DNA of 64,000 bases, taken from assembly GCA_037892935.1 (NCBI GenBank), contig JAYXKI010000002.1:2108001-2172000 (forward strand). The letters run 5' to 3'. A model generated the notes under the pieces. The model was given only the letters and a program-made list of their open reading frames with translations. It made no database searches and had not been told where the DNA came from. This document shows positions 23,813 to 38,365 of the stretch, in pieces (within the stretch, counting starts at the first letter, position 1; the number at the start of each line of letters is the position of its first letter). The DNA is from Phlebopus portentosus. Lineage: Eukaryota > Basidiomycota > Agaricomycetes > Boletales > Boletinellaceae. A program made the translations under genes and the position numbers.

Positions 23813-26800
23813 CTATCCCACTATTTGCACCGCTCCACTATTCATGATCCAGTCCTCCATGTCTGCCCAATCATCATCCATGCAGTCGAAATCGTTAGCG
23901 TCTTTGCCTTCAGCTTTGGCGTCTGCTGCTACAGTATGAGCCCCTGTTCTTCCGGATCCGTTGTCTAAGATAGCAGCCTGAGCAGTGTCTGTCTGAACGG
24001 TATTTGTTTGAGTTGTATCTGAGCGAGAATCCCCAGTCTGTGCAGGTAAGGACGGAGGAAGGACATTAAACATTGAGTTATCGAGAGAGAAGAAATATTC
24101 ATCTGGGTAGTAATCATTTGCTGAGCATAAATCACCACCGAGAGCAGTGGAAGTTGGCCGAGAGGAAGAAAGCGAAGACGTATGAAGGAAAAGCGGATCG
24201 TTGTCAGACTGCGGCTTGGGTTGCATATCAAGTCTCGTCTTCTTTGTTGCTGGCTCCCGAAACGACTGGGAGAGCTCGGAGCTCGATTCTCTAGTGTGTT
24301 TCGTTGTCCGCTTTGGCGCAACAAGGCCAAGTTCGGATTCGTTAGGTGCAGTGATATTGATCAAAGACACATTTGCAGAGTCGAAGATGGGATTAACTGT
24401 GTCCATAGTCAGCATTATTGCATCAAGTTCAGAATCGCCGAAGCTGTTGTCAGAACAAGCGTCCCTAGCTCGCTTCTTTGGCTGAGTAGATCCCAGGAGA
24501 TCCTGGGTGTTGGGCATATCATCCGAGCTATCTTCATTTCTTTCAGATTCTTCATTAAGATCGGCAAATTGCACGTCAAAGCTGGGCTTCACAGTGACCC
24601 CGGGGTTACGGGCAGCTGGAATTGGATCAAGCTTCAATCGTCTTCCCTCATCCAGGCGAATCGATTCAGCGACGCCTGAATGTTTATGGAGGGATTCCAA
24701 TTGTCTTAGGCTTGTGTCTTCCTTTGTAGCCTTCTTTTGCGCCGGTTCTCTGCTTTTCTTCGTTTCCCTATTGTTAGCTTTGACCGTCTCCTTCGCAGCT
24801 GTGTGGAGATGTGAATCTGCTTTGAGATGCCTACAAGATTATGTGCACTTACTCCTCTTCTCCTCAAGTACCTTTTTAGGCGCGAGCGGTGGCTTTGCTA
24901 AACCTTCGCGGCAGCTAATAGAAAAGACGTACAATGATCTCTATCATATGTATGCGTGAAAAAGACAGAAGGACTAACCACAGATGGCGGCAGGCACTTT
25001 TATCTTTACAGTTATGGTTGCACCTACAGGAAAGGAATATGAATAGAGGTAAAAGGTCATTTGCGGAGTACTAACGCATAATTTCCGTTGGGCAGAGTCT
25101 TCGGTTCGAGAGGAGATCTAGCCTGCGAGACTGTCACACACATTGCTTAGTCGAATAGATATACTCGGGGGGGAGGAGGAAAATCGCATACCCAATGGAG
25201 AGAAACAGCCAATGGCATCCCGCAGCTCAACTTCGTCCAGGTCGCAATTCGTTTCATCCCAAACTTTAGGATGATCTTGCTGAGACGCTTCAATCAACAC
25301 GTCATTCGCGGATTTAGGTTGTGTGTTCATTGTGGGATACTCATTTGCGGGTACCAAAGGCTTATAAACCTGTGTGACCGTCAAACCAGCGAAGGTTTCC
25401 TAGTTACCTGTCCTGTGAGCAAATGGTAGATACATGAAAAGCGGAGCTCACAGAACTAATGAGCACGCAGATGCTCTGGCTCGGCTTCGTCAATTCTGCG
25501 TTTACGGTGAACATCCGCGGCTCGCTGAGAGTCTTTGTCCTTTTAAACGAAAAAAAAAAAAAAATTACTGAAGGTACGCAATTTGCTTAGAGTAATCTGT
25601 ACTCACGAGATGCGCCTGAAATCGATAAGGTCCAAGTCTGAAGTCGTTGTTAATACGTTAGTCATTCCCAGAAATTTTGCCTTCTGTTTGAACTTCTTCC
25701 GACCCGGCAACGCCTGCAGCAAAGAGCATTCTACATTGAGCTCAATAGATACTGCTTTCTTTCCCGAGTACGAGGTCACTCCATTTCTATCCACAGATAT
25801 GGATAATCCGTAGTGCGGCATGTCCTGTACTTGTTGCAAGACTTCGTGACCGTAGGGCGGACGTCGGCTCAGAAGCTCAATATCTCGCTTGAGCACTAGT
25901 ATTCTTCTATACAAGTGTTAACACTCACCATCTCAATCCTTGAAGGTTCTTGCTTCTCTAGGGATTTAAGGGAAGTTATCCCATGTTCAGCGAGCACCTG
26001 ATGGAAGTTCGTGTAAAATTCTTGATACAGTAAGGCGCCAGGAGACCGACCTTCAAGCTGAATAGAATTAATCAACGTGGAGAATGCAACAGCAAGTTCG
26101 TAACGTACGATTTCTCTCCAATGGACTCTATTTGCTTCAATACGACTGGCCTGTCTTCCCAAGCTTTAGCCATCAAACACCGTACTCTGTGGGATGCATG
26201 AGCTACGCTTGCTACCTGTCTGAGATAAGATGATACGGACAATTCAAGCCCGTGCTTCAACTGGGCACCATTCTTCTTGATTATGGCGACTTCTACGACA
26301 ACTATTCGAAGACACTAGATGAAGATCGAACTGCATACATTCGATGCATCTCCAGAACATACCTCTCGCTATACGTGCTGCATGACGAAAGATTGATAGC
26401 GCATCTAGAGCAGGCTGACTATCTGCTGTCTTGTATTCTGGAGCACTCAAAGATATGCCACCGAGGACGGCCTGTACGGAGATAAGATGTATGAGTCAAA
26501 ATTGACAAAGGTCACGCTCAAAATCGATATACTTGTATGAGCATGAAGGCCTTGTCAGATGCCTTCTCAACTTTCTTTATCTTATATCGGATGTCGGGAT
26601 GGTCTCTCATCTTGTTGTACACCTGTTTTTGCTCTGAGATTGCCGATCTACCATCAAGGCATGATTTGCGTACCTGTTTGTCACCACCGCGAAGTCTGAC
26701 GTCCTCAAGTCTGGTGCAAGCTCGGTATTTGCCGCAAATGACCATTTTCACGATCAGACTTACTCATCGGCACAGCTTATGACCTCAAGCTGAGGGGAAA

Positions 26801-29800
26801 GTGTCAAGGATTGCGTAGCGCGGACACGAGAGCATTTACAATCTCACGAATAGTTGCCCGGTCTGAAATTTTAAGAATACCTCCCATCTGCAATACAAGA
26901 GGAGCAGGGGTCAAGCACATCGCATTGCTCAAGAGTCTTGCTCACCGTCGACTGCCGTACGTAGTACTAGGGTCGAAACAGAATCGTGAGCTTTGGGCTA
27001 GAGGAACAACGTACACGAAAGAAGACATACCTTGCTCATAATATCTCCATACTCAGTCACACGTAATTCCATTTTGTCTTTGCCGCCACTATAAATCAGC
27101 TCGTTCGTCTTTAACTTCTCAACCGCCTGCAAGACCATATCATCCATTTTCTCTTCCCATGTTTGTCCGGCTGTCTTCCCGATATGATAATGTCCAGGAT
27201 TCTTTTGAATACGTTGACGAAGAAAGGAGTTCCGAAGCCAGTCTTTCGCACTCTGAAGGTCACTGATAGCACCTATGCCAATCTCAGAATTTATGTGTTC
27301 CAGTAGATTTTCGTGGAGTGAACTCTCAAGGATTGTTGAGCCCTGTGCGAGATTTCGATATTTGTGCTCAAGGTCTTGCTCGCATAAAATAATAGCTATT
27401 CCTTCCTTGTCTGTAAAACAGGGCAAAAGGAAAATTGATCTTGAATCCTGAGAAGAAAGAAAGTGACTCACCGAATTGAGGACGCCCCTAGTGAAGATAT
27501 TTCAGACAAAGATAAACTTTTCACACTTGGAAAGCATACCGCTCGCCCAATCATTTGAATAATGTCCAAGTCAGAATATTCCTGCCAACTCGTGCCGGCA
27601 TACAATTTGACGCCCTTTATCACGACGGTATGGGCCGCTGATAGACGAAGTTTTTAGAGGTGAATGGGAGAGGAAACAGATGAAAGGACTTACGAAGGTT
27701 GACGCCGACGGCAAGAGTCTGTATACAAAAGAAAAGAAGTCAGGAAGACTGAGCGTTAACGACTCTCTCGGCTTACCGAAGTAGCACAAACTACCCGCAA
27801 GGTACCGTCGAGGTAAAGGTCCTCTATTGCTCGTCTATCTTCAAGGCTGAGGCCTGCATGATGCACCCCTAGACCAACTTTTGCGAGCTCTTATCTACTA
27901 TTTCAGCCGTGATCCCACGACGGATAAAGAGAATTCTCACTTTCAAGTCTCTTGTCATGAAACAAGTGATTCAGACTAAGTCTTCGTTAATATATGCATT
28001 TTTCTATCCCGAGGCACTCACTGTTTCGGAGGTGCCCAGGCCGTCTTCTGCTTCTTCGTCACGGCTTCCTCATACTCTTTCAACAACTGCTCGGCAGTTG
28101 TCAAAGTGCCTATATTCATGTGTGAGAGATCAAAATTACCCAAACACATCATAAGCATACCCTTCCTAGTACTGCAGAAGATAAGGATAGGTTTTCCGCA
28201 CGCGTGTTGTTCAAGCGCGGAATAAACTTTATAGTCAAGCGTCCGAGAAAATTGGAAGTCGTTCTGATTCTTGCGAGTAAATCCATATATGTGACGTGTT
28301 ATCTTGCATGGTCGGTAGTCTTCTCCGAACTGAGGTTACGTAATTCATCCAATACTGAAGACTGCAAAGGTAGAATGAGTCGAATATTACCTCAAAGACT
28401 GTGGCCGAGGCGTTGCCATCGATCGACAGGTTTCCAATCCAGTCAGCAATGTCTCGAATGTTTGGTACAGTTGCAGACACCATGATGAAACGAATATTGC
28501 TTGCACGAGCTTTCATACGCGAAATGATCACTTCAAGAGTGCTGCCTCGCGGTTCATTCAGGACATGAACCTTGGTAATACTCAGATAACATCGAGGCCG
28601 ACGAATACAGAAACACACCTCGTCAACCAAAAAGAGTTTAATTTCGGATAGGAAGTCGCCATGATCGTGCCTATATTGATATATAAGTATGTTTCCACTT
28701 GACGATGGATTCTTGTTTACCATCCCCGCGTGAGGCTGTCCCATTTTTCACTCTGGTACTTCTCTCAGATAATCTCCTAAATGCAGATCGGGACAGCGTA
28801 CCGTAGTGATTCTGGATGGCAATGAATTGATCATCACAATCCTCTTATACGCGGCCATGAAATAGACTTACATGACCTTGGCGGTTCTCGCTGCAGTCCA
28901 AGCACTTTTACCCATTTGAATAGTGTCACCCGTCATTTCGCAGCCTGTCTGAATTAATAATGTAAACTCAATCACTCGGTAATTTTCGTTCGTACACTTG
29001 ATGCCTAATGGCTCGAACTTCGTAGTCCAATCCCTTGTCCGTTCCGAACAGAGAGCCTGGCGAAGGTGCAGAGCATGAGAATGCCACATTGCTGCCATAC
29101 GACCGAAATTACCTTCGTTGGTGCAACATACACGCACTTGGAGGAAGACTGATGCCTTGAATTCATCAACATTGCGATAAGACCGAGTTCGAAAAGCACG
29201 GTTTTGCCGCCTCCCGTTGGGGCTGAGGAAGAAGTTCATAATAAAGGGTAGGCCGAAATAATCGACACACATACCGCTCACGACCTGTATGCAACGTCGT
29301 GAGGAGAATTTAAAAAGGAAGAAACCAACGTACCATATTCTCTGTCGTTTCCATAATCTTGAGACAAGTCAGTGTCAACCAAAGACTTGGACTCGTACAA
29401 AGAACGTACAGTGTCGTAACATTTTGATTGGACCGCGTTGAAGACTCCGAATTTAAAGATCCCTCTATAGATGTCCGCTGCAAGCAAGTCAATTTGAGAT
29501 CCCCCAAACAGCAGGTAATAGCTCACGAAGATCAGACACAGGTCGAAGACGCAAGTTATGTGTGTTTCTCGGATTGGCACCGCGAGTGTCAGCAGTTTGG
29601 CGAAAAGGTGCACTAGTCGATCTCATTGTAACGGAGTCGTTTCCTCTGCGTTGTAAAATCGGTCCAGAATTATCTGACAGCATATATGCATCAAAATCTT
29701 AACTATAAATGTAGAAGAAGCCAAAAAGACACCCGGAGCTCACACTTATGCATCTCAAGTTCATTTTGAGAGGGCGTGCGGACCTGGTATGTCGCAGACG

Positions 29801-30225
29801 CCCAACTGCCAGGCGTTGGTGCTTGAAGAGCAGCGGGAACAACAAAACCGCGAGACTGATTCGGCGTCGGACTCGACATGCCATACGCAGAAGGGTCGGA
29901 CGACCCGAATTCACCTATTTCATCGTCCAACTGGCCGTCATATCTGTTCCGCAGCGTCATTGGTGCTGCATCTTTAAGAAAACCAGAGTGGCACAGTTGT
30001 GTTGTTTACGGTTAGTGCAGGAAGGTAACCTTCATTAGATGCATCACCTCGGTACTCTGAAGCAAAGTGATCTTCGCTGTAGCATTGCATGTTCGGATAA
30101 GTGCCATAGCCGTCTCTTCGCGCATAGTCGTAGGAATTGAATCCCACTCCAGAGTCGTCTAATAAGGGTTCTCCGTCGTCCCCGAACTGATCCAGGAACT
30201 CGTCAAAGTCGAAATCTTCACTCAT
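23813..30225 (-). CDS. HFM1: Meiotic ATP-dependent DNA helicase HFM1/MER3
   Basis: Ski2-like DNA helicase needed for crossover formation in meiosis. The gene is fragmented into many small exons. The N-terminus (MSEDFDFDEFLDQFGDDGEP, 30225) is acidic and disordered. The Q-motif region reads FKFGVFNAVQSKCYDTV. Walker A is APTGGGKTVLFELGLIAMLM (about 29160-29220). Motif II is split by an intron into VDE and VHVLNEPRGSTLEVII. Motif III is FIMVSATVPNIRDIADWIGN and motif VI is DIIQMIGRA plus the next exon. A winged-helix part (ESSLHENLLEHINSEIGIGA) and a Sec63 domain with WEDRPVVLKQIESIGEK follow. The last ~300 residues are a disordered acidic tail ending ADMEDWIMNSGAVQIVG. Expected to be expressed in meiosis (fruiting bodies). 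HFM1 is preferred over Brr2/Slh1 because there is a single helicase cassette and the NAVQSKC signature. Confidence 0.9.
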
Positions 30226-30441
30226 GTCATCAGATACGCGGCTACAGATAAGAGAATTACTGCAGCTGGTATATGTTTCCGACAGAATGTAATGATGGAG
30301 TAGCGACAAGGAGTCGCGTCGACGTTCACGCGTCGACCTTGAAGGAATAAAAGATCACGTGGACCTGTAAATAAAGTGTTGAATCGAATTGTAAAAGATG
30401 CGTTGGTGTACAGCTGGTACCTTCCCCAAAACTCGACCATA

Positions 30442-30876
30442 ATGCAACGAACTCCGCTGAACGGCAGACCAGAACCAGAGGTCATCGTAAACGTATGCTC
30501 CGGAACAGCTCTTCCCACCTTTTGCCACCTGACATATTTGGACAGTTCGTGGATGGCCTTTCTTATAACAAGGGGAAGATGGAGGCGGCAATCTTCAGCG
30601 GCGAACTATTTCCTCCTAAGCCTGCCGTAAAGGCAAAGGATAGTTTTGTTGCGAAGAGAGAAGATGTCGATCTGATTGTAATATTTTGTATTTTTCTTAA
30701 ATTATTGGACCTCTCGTTCAGTCATACATTTTCAGGTACGCGAACTCGAGATACCTCGAGCACAAGCAGAACGTGCACTTGCCGAAACGAAGGGTGACCT
30801 TGAGAAAGCATTGTTGGATCTGGTTAGTCCGGACACAAGTCCGGGGATGCACGATAGATACATGTGGACTATCTAG
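30442..30876 (+). CDS. HYPK-like protein with NAC-type UBA domain (NatA partner)
   Basis: Small protein of about 107 residues related to huntingtin-interacting protein K, a ribosome-linked regulator of the NatA N-terminal acetyltransferase. Exons 30442-30492, 30546-30677 and 30736-30876 have lengths divisible by three and clean GT-AG borders (donors gtatgc and gtaata). The N-terminal part gives PEPEVIVNFVDGLSYNKGKM. The C-terminal UBA helices give KREDVDLIVRELEIPRAQAE and then ALAETKGDLEKALLDLV. Human HYPK has the same layout, with a helix followed by an EDLELI...EIS...AERSL...G UBA. The gene is divergent from HFM1 (216 bp between start codons). Its stop is 37 bp from the stop of the convergent Mrp51-like gene. 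Confidence 0.88.
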
Positions 30877-30913
30877 ACTAGACTTCCCCATTCCCTGTGC
30901 TATCGACCCGCAG

Positions 30914-32231
30914 CTACTTGTTTTTGGGATCCGGTCGCGGTGTTTTCCAAATAGTATCCTGTAGAGTATTCAGCAATGCTGAAGGGATTGCGTCGTCCTT
31001 CGGCGGAGTTCTCTGCAACTGTTTATACGCTGCGAAGCTGCTTCTCGGCCTGTCGGTGTACGGTACTACGGGTCGTGCATGCTGAGGATTATGTTGGCGT
31101 TCCTTGTGCTTAACATACTCGACAGTCCCAGGCTTGTGCGGATTGGAGCGAGCTTTGTCCGCGTCGGACCAGCTTACGACCTGCATCTTCAAAACAGCCC
31201 TCTGAATCCGTTGCGGGTACTTCCCGACCACATTAGGCGCACTGTATAGAAAACACCCCATCGACAATGGCCTGAACACATCCTTTCCTGCATCTGGGTC
31301 CCGCCTTGGTTCTCCTCCCTTCGTTCCAGCATCCGTCAACGGAACAGGACACTCTTTGCCCTTCTCGCCTTCCTTAAGAGTGATGTGTTCTCTTCCGACC
31401 CAGCCTCCCAAAGCTACGTTCATCTTGCCCCGAAGCGTGTTTGTGGTTTGCTTCTCTAGGTAAATCCTCCGCCCCGGAATGGGCTTCGCAGAAACAGCGC
31501 TTTGCAATTCGTTCATATTGTTATATGTGAGTCCGCCGGTTGGATGAGGCATGGGGTGAATGAAGTTCGGGCTCTCTCTTGCAAGATTCTAAGAACTTAG
31601 CTCCCAAGAACTGTTCGTGATGACGAGAAAGGCGTGCGTCGACTGTCTTCCTTTTCTCCACATACTCTTGGAACTCCGGGACGAGGCGACGCAGTCTGCG
31701 TAGGTAACGCTCGAATCGCTTCGGTTTCATCGAGTCGGGATTCGGGACGGGTGGGTACGTTTTGATATCCAGTTTGACATCTTCGGGCTTCGCCCTGGCA
31801 TAGTCAGAGTCGTGCATCCATTTCATCGGTCGCCTCGTACCGTCTTCCGGTTGTGAGCTCGTGTTATCCATCCTAAACCGACGTATCCACTCCCCTTTGC
31901 GGTCGGGCTGAGGAGTCACACCAATCTCTTCAAACTTGCGCACGACGTTCGCGTCGGAATACGCGCTGGTCCATTCGGTTTGCTGGTATAAAGTATCGAT
32001 GCTGCTGATGATGAGGCGACCGTCGCGTCGCCGCACGGAGAGTGGCCTCTTTAAGCCCCAGTCACCCCTGTGAGCGCTTCCATCGTAGGTAGTGTAGATC
32101 TGCCCTATTTGCGGGTCATACGAGGCGAATTTCGACCGGCGAAGGAGGACAGCGAAATTTGACGGAGGGATCCTTGGAACTTTGGTCACCACAGTTGCCG
32201 CAGTTGCTGCAGACGCGGCAGGTGCGGACAT
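30914..32231 (-). CDS. MRP51: Mitochondrial small-subunit ribosomal protein, Mrp51 type
   Basis: Probable subunit of the mitochondrial small ribosomal subunit (Mrp51/bS1m family). The first exon has the family's N-terminal core: PRIPPSNFAVLLRRSKFASY, then YTTYDGSAHRGDWGLKRPLS and DTLYQQTEWTSAYSDANVV. The C-terminal half contains GRRIYLEKQTTNTLRGKMNV, GCFLYSAPNVVGKYPQRIQR and a basic tail ending TPRPDPKNK. One intron is needed to connect two frames around 31560-31650. My preferred model uses a perfect donor (gtatgt) after EFQE and the acceptor gcaag, giving ESPNFIHPMPHPTGG. A donor at gtcgac is an alternative. The ATG at 32231 (MSAPAASAATAATVVTKVP) is chosen; the ATG at 32255 is also open. Confidence 0.8.
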
Positions 32232-32432
32232 AATGACTGGGGACCAATTGTGCACGACTCACACCCGGAAGGATTGGTCGGGATCAAGGACACGAAAAAA
32301 TGTCCCGTGACATGTTCCAATTTAGGTACGTCGATCGTCCACATAAAGTGTTTGAATTTGTAAAAGGTGCAAGGTGCGTAGGTGAGGTGTTTGAAATTTC
32401 TAAGTCAACCAAATCTTCCTCATTCATACACA

Positions 32433-34550
<2,118 letters not shown>

Positions 34551-34636
34551 TCCTTGAGTTAGACGAACATACACGCTTCCTTCTGTATGTAGCCATAGAT
34601 GTCCACATTCGCAATGTGTTCCATACGAATGAATGC

Positions 34637-35796
34637 TCATTCGCCGAGAATGATCGTATGGAAGTTGGGAAAGACAAGCTCGTCCTCGACAGTCTTGCGT
34701 ATAACATCCTGTATGAAGCGTTCCACACGCGCAACATTTCTCAATACATGCTTATCTGCCTGTCCTATTTCGCTTTCGATAAAAATCGACGGTAACAAGC
34801 GTTTTCCGGCCGGCAATGGCTTTGCCGCCGGATCCGTTCCGCCATCGCGCGACGCAGGGGAGCCAGCACCAGTCGCAAGACCATACGGATCAAGATCGTC
34901 CAGCAAGCAGAAATGAACACGACGCGGTGACGAAGCACCTTCATATGCTAAAGCGACTTCGCCGTTGAATTCCAAGCCAGTTACGGCAAGCTTGATAGGA
35001 AGCGAGAGGAAGAGAGGCGAGGGATAGTTAATAAGCAGGGAAGTCGTCAAGGACAGTCGCAAGTCGGAATGATGCAAGACGCGAAAATGAATCTGTATAT
35101 TCGGATGCGTGCTTGTAGGTGGATTCGCAGTAGGCGTTGGCGCATTGTTTGAAGATGGGATGGACGAGGCGGCAGACAGCGTCGAAGGTGCCTGAGGGGT
35201 GAACGGTCTTCTTCTCTCACCAACACCAAATGACGTATCCGGACTAAATACGTTTGCAGAAGGAGGAGGCGGCGATGGAGGCAGAGGCGCACCATACATC
35301 GACGCCGACAACCCCATCCCACGCGCGTGCAAGCCCAGTCCCGGTCTCAAATTCGTCAAATTCGGCACGCTTGCTGCGCCATTATATCTCATATGCGGTG
35401 GAAGCGGGTGGTACGTAGCCGAATCGTATGCTGCCGCCAGCTCTGCATCGCGACGCGGGACCCACTCGTAGTCCTCCTCTTCGAGCTCCATCTCTCCTTT
35501 CATCCTCTCGCCTTCAGCTCTATCTTTAGCTTTTCTCCTCCCATCCGCACCACCGCCACCGGAAGAGATCTCATCTTCATCGTCTTCTAGAAAATCTCGG
35601 TATATATCGCGCAAGTCCACTACCTCAATATCTGGAGGCACAGTGCCGAAGTCAAGGCCTGTAACTTCTACCGGTCCAATAAAGGACGGGCGCGGAGTAT
35701 TAGCAAGGCTCCTATTGAGTATGTCGACCAGTCGCTGTGCAAGGACGTTATCGAGCTTGTCCCATGCTAGGTCGGAGTCAGAATTTTCATTTGCGA
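34637..35796 (-). CDS. MDM12: Mdm12, ERMES complex SMP-domain subunit (start unresolved)
   Basis: Cytosolic lipid-transfer subunit of the ER-mitochondria tether ERMES, bridging Mmm1 and Mdm10/Mdm34. The visible coding part starts near 35796 with DLAWDKLDNVLAQRLVDILN, followed by RPSFIGPVEVTGLDFGTVPP and IEVVDLRDIYRDFLEDDEDE. These are the classic Mdm12 N-terminus. The SMP core continues in HPNIQIHFRVLHHSDLRLSL, LINYPSPLFLSLPIKLAVTG, AYEGASSPRRVHFCLLDDLD, and it ends FIQDVIRKTVEDELVFPNFH before IILGE. A Gly/acidic stretch and a Pro/Ser-rich loop (about 35080-35540) interrupt the SMP fold, as in other basidiomycete proteins. No in-frame ATG precedes DLAWDK, so a short 5' exon is needed (see findings). 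Confidence 0.92.
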
Positions 35797-35828
35797 TTTC
35801 TGTTGAAATGTTGTGGGAGGGTGGATGA

Positions 35829-36589
35829 CCAAATGGGGTAAGCGCGTCGCGTCACGGTTGGTCGGGTTTATACTTTCCCTACCTTAGTAATGCGGGCACT
35901 CGCGTCGATCACTTTGCAAACGCGAACAGAGCAAAATAATCAAACTATATATTCAATCCTATCCAATCCATATTCCATCGTCATAAAAGATGTGTACATT
36001 GCCATCAAAGTTTCCGAGTCGTTAAGTACCTCTTCTACAAAGGTAAGAGGGGGGTTCAAGTTTCGCCTTTCTCTGGCGATTCAAGTTGACAAAAAAGCGA
36101 AGTGAAAAAGAAAGGTTCGAAGACGAACAAACGAGAAAAGAAAAAGAACAAGTTTAACACGCAATATATGAGTAGTACCCAACAGAAGCAGATACACTAC
36201 ATAACAAATATCAATAAATTTTGAAGAGCCGAAGAATAGATGAATGGAAGCTATTGTAAAAATGACTCAATCAATCAAATGAATAAAGCTCGCAGAGGCC
36301 GCTAAGTAAAAATCGGAGGTCGGGAAAATTGAAAGTTCCGGTCCAATAAACATGAAGCGAAAAGGAAGGGAGGAATAGATGCACATGTCGGACGAAAGCT
36401 GATTAACGAATGTTTAAGAGTGTCTACACGAATAAGGAAAACGGTGAGATGCGGGTATCGAAAGCACTCATGAAGCGTCATTAGAGTCTTGCATCTGTCC
36501 TGCACAAGGAAAGAAATCCATAAAGTGAAAAAAAAAAGGACAAGAACGAGGAGAGGATCGTGAGTAATGAGGATGTGCAGGTTTCAGCT
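35829..36589. other. Intergenic, MDM12 upstream region and transporter 3' flank
   Basis: About 760 bp, A+T-rich (a long A-rich tract at 36080-36160, and an A9 run at 36530). It holds the MDM12 promoter and probably the missing first MDM12 exon, plus the 3' UTR of the transporter gene. No recognisable protein or repeat. Confidence 0.5.
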
Positions 36590-38365
36590 TTAGAATCTTC
36601 GCTGGTTGAAGAATGGCGGCTGCAGTGTTGTTGGAGATGAACTCGGACTGGTGGAAGCGCTCCCAGGGCCGGCAGCAGGAGCAGGATGAGGATTCAAGGG
36701 CGAGGGTGATCGTGAGACGAACGGCGACGGGTTCGAACCCGGACCGAAATGCAACTGCGACGATGTGCGTGACACAAGTGACAGCATCGAGAATTCCTCT
36801 TCGCGTTCACGTGCCAAGCGATCCTTCTCTGCGGACGCGCTCAATCCAAAAAGGTTTGAAAGTGATTGCGAGCTACCCGCTAATGAACTCAAGCCAGAGC
36901 TAGAAGGTCGCCTCTCGACCTTCTCGCCAATGATAGGATCATTACGACCGACCGGCATCATAAGCATTTGCCCTGTATTCTTCTCGTTGCCGTATACAAA
37001 TCCGATACCTGATGCGTTTACCGAAGGCTCACGCGGTGTAGGCTGGTTGTAGATCCAAGTAGCCGCAAGCACAATTGACGCGCCAAAGAGAAAGCTCGAG
37101 GTGATGTGGAAGTCGAAAAGTATGACGCTCGCAAGGAAAGAGAGGATAATCGATAGACTTGTCGCAAACCCTTTCAAAATGTTGTCGGAGTATTTTATGA
37201 CGACCGCGGTGATAAGGCCTCCAAACACTTGAATAGATACGGTCGCCCATGCCCATGCTCCAAAATTCTTGAAAATATCTCCGAAAAAGCTATTTGAAGG
37301 GTCCGTACCGCTCGGCGACGAGGAAAAGATAACGGGAAGTAATGCCGGAATAAGTGAAAATAGCGAAAGCTGTACATTGCGCACCCAAAGGTCTGCCTTG
37401 GAGTTCTTAAGCACCATTTCAAAGTAGACACCTGCAAGGCCGGATGTAAAGCAAGCAGCAATGACAGCAGCGAAGCCTTTCAAAGGGAACATAACGTGAA
37501 AATGCTTAGGTGCCGCGGCAGCTGCACTTCCAACTGCCTCGTGCACTTTGGGCGGTACAGCATTGACGGAGGCAGTTTGGACCTGCACAATCCCCACGCC
37601 AACCGCTAGCAAAAGCAGGGACATCCATTTTGCCTTGGAAAGCCGTTTTCCGAGAAGCATGACGGAGAACGCGGCCGTAGTCATAATCTTCATTTGATAC
37701 GCAACTTGGAAGCTTGCGACGGGAAGGTTGCTGATAGCGACGAACTGGAGAGAGTTCTGGATGACATAGAGAATCGCGGGAATGGAAAGCTTCCAGCAAT
37801 CCGGCGCGAAGATTTCTCCGCTAAGTCGGGATAGTCGTCCTATGCAAGACGCCGGAGCTCGTGCAAGACCTCTGGACGACCTGCGCGGGTTCAAGCCGAT
37901 AGGCGGGGCGCTCGGTGTTCGCGCAAAAGCGATAATGAAGGAAATCGTGCCTTTGAGAATCTCATTAAGCAGTACCGCTGATGCAGGCGAGTAGGACCTT
38001 GACGCAGGCGTTGAGACCCTCGAATAGTGCATGACTATCGATAAGGCCGCATTTTGAATAGCGAGCGTGAGCAGTCTGTCTCAAATGGTCAATACCTGTC
38101 TGAATTCGAGATAATGTGGCACTCACGAAACGTATTTCAGCGGCACACCACAGAACAACGCCTGACTCGTGCTCTCTGACCTCCCACTTCCACTATCGCC
38201 ATTCAGTATAGAATTTGTCGTTGGCGGCAGAAGAACCTCTCTGCTGGACGTGAAGCGAGATGTGAAAGAGTTGAGACCGATTTTCGACGGGGTATGTGCC
38301 AGACGAGAGGGAACTGAGTCCATGTGTGGCAAGGAGTAAGAGAGAGGCAGAGGGCGTTTCTGCAT
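36590..38365 (-). CDS. Nucleotide-sugar transporter (SLC35A / UDP-galactose or UDP-GlcNAc type)
   Basis: Multi-spanning Golgi/ER antiporter of the SLC35A family, bringing a UDP-sugar into the lumen for glycosylation. Two exons: one from 38365 to about 38127 with a Ser-rich cytosolic N-terminus ending FCGVPLKYVS, and a long one from about 38070 to 36590. Family signatures: LTLAIQNAALSIVMHYSRVS, SAVLLNEILKGTISFIIAFA, ILYVIQNSLQFVAISNLPVA, SFQVAYQMKIMTTAAFSVML, GKRLSKAKWMSLLLLAVGVG, GLAGVYFEMVLKNSKADLWV, VIKYSDNILKGFATSLSIIL and LFGASIVLAATWIYNQ. An unusually long cytosolic tail of about 130 residues, rich in Ser/Pro/Gly, ends FFNQRRF. The substrate cannot be told from sequence. The start could be the ATG at 38365 or the one at 38323 (MDSVPSRLAHTPSK). 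Confidence 0.9.

Noticed and set aside
34637..34916. Forward-strand frames overlapping MDM12
   Set aside because: They are antisense shadows of the Mdm12 SMP domain and lack splice-supported content.
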